Assembly (NCBI GenBank): GCA_963682055.1 | Contig: OY821750.1 | Coordinates: forward strand, 3,288,501-3,352,500 | Direction: 5' to 3' | Origin: Primula veris | Taxonomy: Eukaryota > Streptophyta > Magnoliopsida > Ericales > Primulaceae | DNA: 64,000 nt | In this document: piece after piece, positions 13,123 to 22,397 of the stretch | Layout: each line of letters opens with the position of its first letter | How positions within the stretch are numbered: the first letter of the stretch is position 1 | The notes under the pieces: model-generated | Databases searched by the model: none | Seen by the model: only the letters and a program-made list of their open reading frames with translations | What the model was told of the DNA's origin: nothing | Program-made: the position numbers and the translations under genes

Positions 13123-13650
13123 AAGATTAAAACTGAGGAGTGGATTTGTTCACTAAACTTGGAAAATGAAGAAATTAAATATTTGTCTCCACCCCAACGA
13201 CATATAAACCAAGACTTGAGAGAATGGATGTCAAAGATAAGTTTTGCTATGTTCGATAGATCGTTTTGTGTAAGTTATTTTTTCAGTGATAGTCTAGGTA
13301 GACATCAATTTGAAATTTGTGCGATGAAAGATTATGGGGTAAAAGAATCCTGGACTAAAATGGTGGTTTTAAACGTTGACAGCGATAGAAATCCGGTTAA
13401 GGCAATGGTGAGGCTTTTGAGTAATGGGATTGTGTTATTGGGAAGATATAACAAATGCTTAGTTTATCATGATACTAGGAAAGGAATAAAAAAAACTATA
13501 ATGGCCAAAGAATCATATGATGCCCTTGACTATTTCCCAAGTCTTATTGCCCTCAAAAACGCAGTGGGGCCTGAGAAAGTGGAAATCGCACGGCATAGTG
13601 AGAAAGTGAAAATCGCACGGCATAGAAGACTTTCACAATTTCTTTCCTAA
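13121..13650 (+). pseudogene. 3' half of an F-box/FBA gene fused to Copia leader
   Basis: The reading frame from about 13,126 encodes the C-terminal half of the F-box-associated region found in the intact gene at 53,585-54,901, from about residue 255 on. It includes the segments ICSLNLENEEIKYL, FCVSYFFSDSLGRHQFEICA and ESYDALDYFPSL. No F-box or N-terminal half is present. The fusion to the Copia leader occurs in the shared word GAAAG, a 5 bp microhomology. After GPEKVEIA the frame does not continue into the basic tail of the intact gene. It enters two 9-codon minisatellite units and stops at about 13,650. It cannot make an F-box protein. A chimeric transcript from the LTR promoter is conceivable but unproven. 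Confidence 0.8.
13573..13626 (+). repeat. 27 bp minisatellite, 2 units (in-frame EKVEIARHS)
   Basis: Two tandem 27 bp units, GAGAAAGTGGAAATCGCACG... and GAGAAAGTGAAAATCGCACG..., lie in frame with the F-box fragment. They encode two copies of a 9-residue block derived from the PEKVEIA segment of the F-box protein tail. This is the shortest of the three arrays in the window and the only one preceded by its natural coding context. Confidence 0.85.
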
Positions 13651-13923
13651 CAAGGACATTAACAATTTTCAAGTTAACATTTGATCAATTGATATTTTAG
13701 TAGTTAAGTTTATCCGTGTGAGATGTTCACGGGTGGAATTGATGTTAGAAGAAGTTAAGATTGGTAACAAGTTAATCGATATCTGTAACACCATTACTTT
13801 CTTAAACTTTCTGGCTCCTATCATGTTGTAGTTGGAACTTTCGTTAGCCTTTTGGTTCCTTGCTTTTTTCTCCCCATGTTTGTTATCTGGTAGCATTTTG
13901 GAGGAGTTATCAGTATAGCATTC
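13627..13923 (+). repeat. Tail block shared with both tandem units
   Basis: This non-coding block starts AGACTTTCACAATTTCTTTC and continues to GTAGCATTCTTCA-like sequence. It recurs after the minisatellites at 18,803-19,107 and 30,398-30,700 with a few substitutions. It marks the sequence that followed the F-box stop before the duplications. Here it is interrupted at about 13,924 by a different repeat. Confidence 0.8.
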
Positions 13924-14745
13924 TTCAGATAAAAAAAATCCCGACCCTGACCCGACAAAAGTCGGGACCTGACTTTTTCGAGATCCCGTAGGGTCGGGAT
14001 AGATTTATCCCGAATCTCCCGACATATTTTTTTATTTTACGATAACGTCATTTTTTATTAACAATTTTCATTTGATAAGTCTAAAAAAGTTATTAACATG
14101 AAACATAATACTAGTTTAAAAATAACATTCCTAATAAATGAAAAAAGAAATTAACATGTAATAGAAAAAATAGTGTGAAACTATAAATAATGGATTAGAT
14201 AAAAAAATTGATACGTTTTTTTATTAGATTCTTTTAGTATTTAGTTTTATTCAAACAAACAACAATTATCATACTAAATGAGATATGTTATTATTATAAT
14301 TTTTATAATCGGAAAATAATAAACATTTATATTTGAAGTAACAATGTAATTTTTTTATTTAATTATATTTTTTATTTTAATAGTTTCAAATATTAAAAAC
14401 AATAAATCTATATTATACTTATATAATTATAACCAATATATTAAACAAAAAAGATTGTAGCTCATATGATAGAGTGCTTACATTGTATGCTAGAGATAAA
14501 ATATTTGATTCTTATCACTTGCATTTGATATAAATTCATTTATATTTTAGTATTAAAAAAAATCATATTATATAATATAAAATATAAATTAATTAAAAAA
14601 TCAGGTCAGGTCGGGTCGGGACACCCGACGAAATCAAAATTCTCATCCGATCCCGATCCCGAAATTTGTCTGGTCGAAAAATTTCGGATCGGGTGCAGGT
14701 TTGGACATGGATCGGATCGGAATTTCAGGAATTTTTTCCCGCCAT
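13924..14745. repeat. Interspersed repeat with GGGTCGGG-rich ends
   Basis: Both ends carry clustered (C)CCGACC / GGTCGGG / GGATCGGG words (13,938-14,030 and 14,602-14,740) around an AT-rich middle without coding potential. The left end abuts a run of eight A, which would be a short poly-T/poly-A tail for a retroposon on the minus strand. It interrupts the tail block that is continuous in the two tandem units. The class is uncertain. Confidence 0.45.
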
Positions 14746-15865
14746 AGGTCTAACATATGAAGTGTGTGATTGGTAAAATATATTTCGAACGTGTTAAATT
14801 TGAAGATGGCGATGGCACAACTCATTGTTACTATCATATACCAATTTATTAGTAGATTTTTACCACATAATTTTGACCCATTAATTAACTTTTACTACAA
14901 TTCACATAATTTCTCCAGCCTACATAGAGCCCCTAGTTGAGCCTACATAGAGTTGTCCAGAAAATAATACCCTTTTCCAATTAAATGAAACTCATTATAT
15001 GCCTATTTTAACGGTTGGGACCATAGAACTTAGGAAGCTCAGTGTATGGGGCTACACGACACCCTTTATAATTTCAAAATTTAGGATTTTTTCAATTTTT
15101 GACTATTTTTTTTCATTAAAATGTGATAAAAACGATGATTTGTTGTCCATTTTTTCTTCACTTAGTCTAATAGTTGATTTAAATTTTGACACCCTGCATA
15201 AGACATTCCTGAATTTGCCTATAAAAGAGATTCTAAACGTGTGAAATTGTATCGGAAGGTGGATGAAAGCGGTTGGTATCTGTCGTATGATAAGTTGATA
15301 AGGGATAACTCTTTTAACTTGATGAAACTTGCAAGTTGGAAGACCTTTTTTTAGCAAATATGATTTTACTTATTTTCATGATATGTTACTGAATAAGAAT
15401 GGTCAAGAGTAATAATTTTAACTATGGCATATTGTTTGCCAGTACTATAATTTAGTAGAAAATAACTTAATTAAGACACCAACAGGTAGACGGTTGCCTC
15501 GGCAAGGCGCACATTTTCCAGCAGAAAATGTTATGCACAAGTACAACATAACTAAAGAAACACAAACAAAAGCAAGGCAAAAGGCTTGTTTGGCTGTTTA
15601 TATATAATCAGATGGTCAACTTAAATGTTAAGTTTTTGGTCATCCTTCCAGGAAACAGAAGGTTCCAACTAAATGAGCATACTTTTCCCTTCTTCCTGAT
15701 CTTAAACAAGCTAACTTTTTGCTAAAAAAACAGCGACCAAACAAGCCAACGATAACATATAGCGTCAATGCTCTCTATTTTTGTGTTTAGTACAATTATG
15801 CTCTGTAATCTTACATCTGAAACTGATTGTAAATAATCAAACTTGTTCTATTACTTCCTTTTCAT
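14746..15865. other. Intergenic DNA downstream of the FAS1 gene
   Basis: No gene is recognised. Open frames of 80-84 codons around 15,000-15,357 overlap on opposite strands and have no domain signature. The last few hundred bases lie 3' of the minus-strand FAS1 gene and probably include its 3' untranslated region. Confidence 0.4.
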
Positions 15866-16495
15866 CTAATCTTCTTCATCTGGCTTCACTGATTGTTCAA
15901 AATCAGGGTCCATTATAACCCCATCCATAATGTGTACAACAATTTCCCCTTTTCTAATATCGATTTTCTCTGATCGGATTCTATTGACCACTATTCTTCC
16001 ATCTGCATCTTTCAATATGCATAAATTATATCCCGATATAGAATCATATACAATCTCCCCATCTGATGGTACAGAAACTGACAAAATCATTCGAGGCACA
16101 ACTGAGAAACCTAAAATGCGAGTAAGTATTGCATACGTATTGTGAAATTCCTCACTGTTTAAGTTTTCACTCTTGTTAAGTCCCAAATCACGATGAAAAG
16201 CTCTCTCTGAAGGAAGAAATATGGTAAATGCAAGATCTTGGGGAAGCATTTCAATAATCATACTTCCAAAATAACCAATATTTTTATCACCCAAATATCG
16301 CATCGTATTTCTCGATCTAAAATAAGGCGTACTAACATCGATAGAGTCGTCTGGGAGTTTGAGTACCGACATTATGGTAATGAGAATGCAACAAATGGAA
16401 ATGAAAATGCATACGTACGTGATTGGATTTTTTACAACACGACATCGAGTTCTTGTATTCCTCATAAATTGAAAAACGAGATACACCTTTATCAA
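15866..16495 (-). CDS. FAS1 (fasciclin)-domain membrane protein
   Basis: This single-exon frame of 209 codons has a basic N-terminus (RNTRTRCRVVKNP, residues 12-24). A hydrophobic segment follows (about 26-45, ITYVCIFISICCILITIMSV), probably a signal anchor. A single FAS1-like domain spans about residues 70-198. Recognisable parts are FTIFLPSERAF (90-100), the FAS1 H1-type motif, and VVHIMDGVIMDPD (186-198), the C-terminal H2-type motif. FAS1 domains act in cell adhesion or at the cell wall, and in plants are common in fasciclin-like arabinogalactan proteins. This one is short, lacks an obvious AG-glycosylated Pro-rich stretch and lacks a C-terminal GPI signal, so it belongs with the small membrane-anchored FAS1 proteins. 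Met11 is an alternative start. No neighbour suggests a specific role. Confidence 0.72.
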   Translation of the reverse strand: MIKVYLVFQFMRNTRTRCRVVKNPITYVCIFISICCILITIMSVLKLPDDSIDVSTPYFRSRNTMRYLGDKNIGYFGSMIIEMLPQDLAFTIFLPSERAFHRDLGLNKSENLNSEEFHNTYAILTRILGFSVVPRMILSVSVPSDGEIVYDSISGYNLCILKDADGRIVVNRIRSEKIDIRKGEIVVHIMDGVIMDPDFEQSVKPDEED

Positions 16496-17458
16496 CGAAG
16501 TTCAGTGGTTAAGCCTGCATAAGATCAAATAAGTAACATTTATTGATCAAGTGACACTTTAAGATCACTTAAGGAATCTCAAAGGTACTATTTGTTTATA
16601 AGTGCCAAACTAGAGTGTAAATTTTGGCATATGGGGAACATTCCTACTATTTATAGGTCACTACTCTTATAATATTTTTAAGTGTATGTCACCTTATAAG
16701 TATAAAAAAAAATATTATTTTCGTAACTTTTTTTTTACTTTATAATTCAAACAAACGCTAAAAAAACTAAAAAAAAACAGTTTTTAAGTTATTTTTTTAC
16801 ACTTTGATATCTTTATCTTTATTGAGGCAGGTGATTAAAACTTTAAAAAGTTTCGACACAAAACCTTCAAATTTAAAAATTGTTATAAAATCCGTTCTAA
16901 AAGAATACCAAGCCCATATAGATAAAAAAGAAGCCCGATTGACTAACTAACCAAGCCCAATAGCCCATAAATCAAGCCAGCCAATCAAATTGTTTCTATG
17001 AGTCATCAAACCCACTTTCTCTCTCTATATCTACATATCTATATATCTCTATTAATCTGTGAAATTATACACCATTTTTACTACCAGTTTAAACAAACAT
17101 TTCCAGACAAAGACCCTAGTTATTATTTATATTCTCAATTAATTAAAAAAAAATGACGGAAAAGAAGACTACAGAAATATAATAGAATTAACAACATAGA
17201 AAAAATCACCTTAAAGACAGATCCAGTCACCAGAGAGAAATTGTGAGAGAGATTGGGAGAGAAAGAGATTTGAGCCGCAATAAGTGAATTTTTGATAGGG
17301 TTGAGTAATAATTTACTATGAGAATTAATTATTATTTATTTTTATATATATTTGATACTGGTCCAGTGGTGAATTACTCCAAGAAACAGAGTTATATAAT
17401 AATAGTTTTTGTTTTGAACTTTTGTGTTTTTTAAAAAGTTATATTTAACTCAATTTCG
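16496..17458. other. Upstream region of the FAS1 gene and AT-rich DNA
   Basis: The first few hundred bases lie 5' of the minus-strand FAS1 gene and should contain its promoter. No single TATA box could be chosen with confidence in such AT-rich DNA. The rest holds CT-rich tracts (about 17,018-17,050) and no recognisable gene. Confidence 0.35.
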
Positions 17459-17962
17459 TGTAAATAAATGCAAAATAACACCTGTAACTATGGGTCATTT
17501 GCAAATTACCCTCGGATAAACTTTCAAACTTGTACAATTAACCTCCAAGTTCGTTTAAAGCCATATACCTTTTTTTTATTTATTATTTGTTAGTTTTACA
17601 AAATCATTTGTTTGATATATTTAGTTTTCCAATACACATGAGTGAAGATAACAATTGTCGTAAAAAATTCATTCGAAGAGGCTTTATATATATAAAAAAA
17701 ACCATTATTTTAGTGGGTTTTTTTTTTAATCATTATGTAAAAAAATACTTGACATGAATGAATATTAAGTAATTGATTATAATAAATGAAAAATCAATAA
17801 AAACGGATCATTGGGCATAACATTATATCATCTTAAAGATTGCATTTGAGATTATTTACAAAATTTTGATAGTGTATGGGGCTTAATTGGAAGAACTGAT
17901 AGTATCTGAGGGGTTATTTGCAAATGACCCATATTTTTAGGAGGTTATTTACATTTTACCCC
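17459..17962. mobile_element. Mutator-like MITE with 9 bp target duplication
   Basis: The ends are inverted repeats. The word TATGGGTCATTTGCAAAT near 17,489 is complemented by ATTTGCAAATGACCCATA near 17,911, and similarity extends to both ends (GTAAATAA... / ...TTATTTACATTTTACCCC). Flanks TCAATTTCG (17,450-17,458) and TCTATTTCG (17,963-17,971) match at 8 of 9, as expected for a Mutator-type 9 bp duplication. It is 504 bp with no coding capacity. Confidence 0.65.
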
Positions 17963-18501
17963 TCTATTTCGTTAAAGTGATTTGGTTTTTAAAGTTTAAA
18001 AGAACTAAACCATTGCTCTAATTAAAATCGATTTCGGATGTGTCCAATTGAAATTAGTAGTACTTTTTTGATGAATCATTTTTATTTTACAAATTTCTAT
18101 ATTAACTCAATGGTTTGAGCTGACCAATTCTAAAAAATAGCACTGACACTGTTTCTTAATTGCCAAAAGGAATATTTGATATTTGATATTTGATATTCGT
18201 GTTTTTCATTTTATATTTGATAATTATATCAATTAAATTCATAGTTTAGATTTTAATTCATTATTCAATGAATCAGCTTTTGATTGTGATGATCCATCTT
18301 TAATTTAGTTCCAATCCGAATAGTATTCAAACTTAGGAAACTCTTTTTTTTTTCAAATATAAACTAGGAAACTCTCTCATCTATTTAATTTCATTATTAA
18401 CGGTATCCAATTTTTTTGAATTTTTTATGTGATTTTTGTTTTTTGGAATTTTTCTTAGTTTTTTTAGCATTTTTTTCGGGTTCTCGACTTTTTTCTCATC
18501 A
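17963..18501. other. AT-rich DNA before the F-box cluster
   Basis: No gene is recognised. A small ATTTGATATTTGATATTTGAT tandem tract lies near 18,172. The word AACTAGGAAACTCTCTCATC (about 18,362) recurs near the F-box remnants at 25,490, 42,474 and 51,618, suggesting shared F-box flanking DNA. Confidence 0.45.
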
Positions 18502-18667
18502 ATATGTTGTTTTTCAATAAAACAGGGGTCGGCCATAATCTGGAGAAACGTTTTGCAAATGCATTTACAACTCAATATGGTGTCAATGGGTAGCCGTGAA
18601 AGAATTTCATATATAAGAACTAAAGGCAAAACCAGTATCTCAAAAGTGCCATTCCTTTTGGTTCTGA
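18502..18667 (-). pseudogene. Inverted F-box-domain fragment
   Basis: On the minus strand this stretch encodes the F-box domain of the family: GTFEILVLPLVLIYEILSRL, then LPIDTILSCKCICKTFLQIM and ADPCFIEKQH. These correspond to residues ~34-85 of the intact protein at 53,585. It begins abruptly at AGAACCAAAAGG, directly against the minisatellite that runs on the opposite strand, and ends after ATTGAAAAACAACAT. It is therefore a 166 bp piece inverted relative to the F-box tail next to it. Longer frames through it into the minisatellite are artefacts. Confidence 0.8.
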
Positions 18668-18802
18668 GAAAGTGGAAATCGCACGGCGTAGTGAGAAAGT
18701 GGAAATAGCACGACGTAGTGAGAAAGTGGAAATAGCACGGCGTAGTGAGAAAGTGGAAATCACACACGGCATAGTGAGAAAGTGGAAATCGTACGGCGTA
18801 GA
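18666..18802 (+). repeat. 27 bp minisatellite, 5 units
   Basis: Five units of GAGAAAGTGGAAATCGCACG...TAGT start at 18,666, 18,693, 18,720, 18,747 and 18,776. Unit 4 is 29 bp because of a CACACACGG variant. The array at 30,261 has the same variant in the same unit, so the two arrays descend from one array. In one frame the unit encodes EKVEIARRS. Confidence 0.88.
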
Positions 18803-19107
18803 AGACTTTCACAATTTCTTTTCTAACAAGGACACTAACAATTTTCAAGTTAACATTTGATCAATTGGTATTTTAGCACTTAAGTTTATCCGTGTGAGAT
18901 GTTGACGGATGGAATTGATGTTAGAAGAAGTTAAGATTGGTAACAAGTTAATCGATATCTGTAACACCATTGCTTTCTTAAACTTTCTGGCTCCTATCAT
19001 GTTGTAGTTGGAACCTTCGTTAGCCTTTTGGTTCCTTGCTTTTTTCTCCCCATGTTTGTATCTGGTAGCATTCTAGAGAGTTATCAGTGTAGCATTCTTC
19101 ATATAAC

Positions 19108-21282
19108 AACTTGGACCAAACTTTTGTATCTATTTTATTCATGAATTGCACATAATAAGTTTATGTATGTTGGTCACTGGTGCAATCGATGTTAAAACTC
19201 GTTTAGATTCATGATAACTTGACTATCATCTATGATAGTATTGCTTTCTTTTAAGTCTCGGGCTCCTTTCATGTTTGTATTTGGAAGCTTCGTTATCTGT
19301 TTGTTTCCTTGTTTTTATTTCCACACATGTTTACATTAGGAAGCGTAATTTTGAGATTACAAAAAAAAAAGGAGCTTACTTATGCTGTACCGCATGGTGA
19401 ATGCTCTTTAGCTTGAAACTTGGACTAAATTTTTTATTTTATTTATTTGCGAATTGCACATAATAAGAAATGCTTTACTGATATTATAAGAGTAGTTTAC
19501 TCCTTGCCTGTAAGAGCTGCCGTGAACGCTTGTGTACTTTGGCTTCATCGTACTCAAATAGTGCTTAACTCGCACTTTTTATATAGTTACACTAGAACGA
19601 CGGCCCGTGCAAGGCGCGGGGATGATTTTAGTAAGACCGAAAGGACCAGAAATTGCAATCCTTTTGTGATGAGAGTTTTCTATCCGTTAATAAAAAGTGA
19701 ACTATATTTTCTGAAAATACTACCAAGTACTGTATATTGTAAATGAGGTGTCTTGGGCAAAATATGTATAGTATTAACTCTTAATAAAAAAAAATACTTG
19801 CATACATCATATCAGAAAATTTATATGCGCTAAAATTAAGCGTACAAGTTATACACTGTTTTGTCATACTCGGTGCACGAACTTGGTAGGAAAATAAAAT
19901 AGAGCTCACGAAATTGTTCAGAACAAAACATGAAGTACAAATTTAATATTCGTTTACATGGTTGTGTAACAAAAGTTTTGATATTGAAGAACGAATTAAA
20001 AAACATGTGAAAAGCACAAGCAGACTGAACCTAAGGAGGCTTATATTTTCCAAGATCTAATCTAATGCAGAGTAATAATACAGCAATAAGGGAAGCTAAA
20101 TTGTTCGATAACTACTCCATATTTGAAACATAGATACACCACTATGTCCGTGCTTGCTATTTGAAACACCGTATACATTGTACACACTAGGTGATATGTT
20201 CAACTCAAAACTCAAAAGGCGTTGAACTCTGAAATTTGACGTAAAGGTGTACCAGAAGTTGATGTTTAGCTATTGATTTGGAGATGAAGACTTTTCTTGA
20301 TCTTCTATGATCTTGTGCATCAGTAAACGAAAGAGGAAAATACATCATGACCGGAAGTTTATTTTTTTATACACAAACCTTACTACCATATAGATTCACT
20401 AATTTTGTACACTAACCTAAAAGATTTATAAAACTGTAATTGATCACTTCAGTTTAGTTCTCCGGCCTTGCACAGTTTATCGGAGTGATTTTTAAATGGG
20501 GAGAAGAGAACAGAACTACATTCATGTCAAATTTTATAAAATTTCATATATTTCGGTATGTGAAGTTGTTTTTATTTTATATTTTGTGTATACTTTGTTT
20601 TTCTTGTAAGACCTAAATTAGGTCGAAGCTCTAAATTCGATTATACCATCGGTTTACTAAATTTTAAACAAGTTGTTTTTGTTTTGTTTAAAGATTCCAA
20701 CCAATCAGACATACCTTTTCATCAACTTTTAGGAATATAAGCTGGGCTTATTCAAGTATTGATACAGAAATTTTAGGTTTCCACTAATAGGAAAGAAATC
20801 AATAACCATTACTGAGAAGCTTCGAGCTTAAAAGTTGGAAGCAAACAAGCATTATTAAAAAAACATTAACATGGTGTACATCAGCTTCAAAATTCCAACC
20901 AAACAAACACCAAAAGAATACTAATCCAATGGAAACATCTTTTAATAATAAGATGGCTTATATAGTCTGAGAAAAAATGTGGTCGCTTTTGGCAACGAAA
21001 GAAAGAAAATACTGAGTTTAAGGCAACCAAGATAAACTTAAAATCTAATGCAATCAAAGAATAATTATTTTCAAAGTAAACTTAATGAGCCGGGTGGATC
21101 ATGGAATCAATCCAATTGGTTGCTAGTGATCGTTGACAGAAAAATCAACATGATATAGTAAGTTCATAAATGAAGAATAGCAGAGAAAGCATTTTACTAA
21201 TTCCACTACTACCAACTCATGTTCTGCTTAATTCCACTACTACCAACTCATGTGCTGCTTAGGTGTACCAAGTACTAACAAT
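19108..21282. other. Non-coding part of unit 1
   Basis: This stretch matches 30,701-32,750 in unit 2 with scattered substitutions and small indels. A 99-codon open frame (19,447-19,746) is conserved between the units. It spans the GC-rich word ACGGCCCGTGCAAGGCGCGG, which looks like the conserved core of a dispersed plant repeat. Conservation here only reflects the recent duplication, so I do not call a gene. Confidence 0.45.
19852..19959 (+). repeat. 108 bp direct repeat, copy a (unit 1)
   Basis: The block from TACACTGTTTTGTCATACTC to ATTCGTTTACAT recurs at 21,283-21,390 in unit 1 and at 31,445-31,552, 32,751-32,858 and (97 bp) 32,859-32,955 in unit 2. The copies at 21,283 and 32,859 directly abut the stop codon of the minus-strand Myb/SANT-like remnant, so the block may be derived from its 3' untranslated region. 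Confidence 0.75.
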
Positions 21283-21390
21283 TACACTGTTTTGTCGTAC
21301 TCAGTGCACGAACTTGGTAGGAAAATAAAATATAGCCCACCAAATTGTTCAGAACAAAACATAAAGTACAAATTTAATATTCGTTTACAT
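21283..21390 (+). repeat. 108 bp direct repeat, copy b (unit 1)
   Basis: This is the second unit-1 copy of the block at 19,852-19,959. It ends in CGTTTACAT immediately before the TTA that is the reverse-strand stop of the Myb/SANT-like remnant. Confidence 0.75.
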
Positions 21391-21394
21391 CTCT

Positions 21395-22099
21395 TTAACG
21401 GCGTACCACCGCATCTCTCACAACCTTATTAGCCGCTTCTATGAGAGTTTGCCTCAAAGCATTTTCCATAGCCGCTTTATACATCTCTTCGCATACAATA
21501 CCCTTGATCCAATTTCGGATATCGCTTCTCGCACAAGTTTTTATGTGTGATAGTCATTTAAAATTTTGGTTTTTATTCATGTTTTCATGCGTGATAGTCA
21601 TTTGAAATTCTGGATTAATCAATCAACACTTCCAAAATATGCATCTTTCCCTTATTTTACACTTTTTACTTATGAAATTATGCAGGGTTGAATTTTAGTT
21701 TGAATTTTAGTTTGAAAGTGGAAAAGCTGATGTTCAAGAATGAATAAATCACACACCAGGTGTGGTCTGGGAAGGACCATCTTAGACTCATAGAGTTCAA
21801 ACTCATTATCCAAATTTTATATCTAAAGATGCATGAGTTTTGGATTATCCAAATTTTATATCTGATGCATGAGTTTTGGTCAAAACTCATGTTCCCAAAG
21901 TTGTGCCGGTCCCTCTCCCCGCAATTCCGGTTCCGAAACCACTTACCGGTCGAGGTCGAGGTTGGACGATGGACGAAGACGTCGAACTATTCTTCCTCAC
22001 AGAACACTATGATTTGAGTTCTCACAAAGCTCAAGAGTTAAAAAAATGGGATTTCATTGCCAACGTGAAGGCTGGACATAGAAGTTCTATGACATAAGA
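21395..22099. pseudogene. Myb/SANT-like gene remnant broken by local inversion (unit 1)
   Basis: The minus strand of 21,395-21,537 encodes the C-terminal part of the same protein seen in unit 2 (ENALRQTLIEAANKVV... then stop). The adjacent ~560 bp (21,540-22,099) matches unit 2 only as its reverse complement, so the rest of the gene now reads on the plus strand. That part includes a Pro/Val-rich stretch, GRGRGWTMDEDVELFF and HKAQELKKWDFIANVKAGHR. The WT-x-DED...W pattern with the following basic helix resembles plant Myb/SANT-like domains, but the family call is tentative. The inverted piece lacks the frameshift present in unit 2. Confidence 0.55.
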
Positions 22100-22257
22100 T
22101 TATGACATAAGATTCTTACTCTGAAGGGTTCGAGAGCTACATATAATTTAGCTTGTGGAACACGAACCGAGTCTAAGTAAACAAGTCGGGTCGAGTTTCA
22201 ACTATATCATTATGTTTGGGTTTGTTTGACAACTTTCTCAACTAAAAACTTGACATG

Positions 22258-22392
22258 TGTTGTGTGAATGAGAGACAACAAGACGAAATGTTTATTTATT
22301 AATACGAGTGTAGTGACATGAGAGACAACAAGACGAAATATTTATTTATCAATATGAGTGTACAGAGAGATGACCAATAATATCCTACAACA
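22258..22392 (-). mobile_element. Solo Copia LTR, internally deleted (unit 1)
   Basis: The block runs from TGTTGTGTGA to ATCCTACAACA. It is the reverse complement of the ends of the Copia LTR family seen at 43,793. Flanks are ACATG (22,253-22,257) and ACGTG (22,393-22,397), a 5 bp target duplication with one transition. The same insertion with the same ACATG flank is in unit 2. This copy has lost the middle and carries a ~52 bp internal tandem duplication (word GAGAGACAACAAGACGAAAT). Confidence 0.78.
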
Positions 22393-22397
22393 ACGTG

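Noticed and set aside
18381..18848. 155-codon minus-strand frame that joins F-box sequence to an FHFLTTPC repeat
   Set aside because: The repeat part is the minisatellite read on the wrong strand. The F-box part is a short inverted fragment. The join is a rearrangement, not a gene.
19447..19746. 99-codon frame conserved at 31,039-31,338
   Set aside because: It is kept only because both copies lie in the recent tandem duplication. It spans a GC-rich dispersed-repeat core and has no domain.
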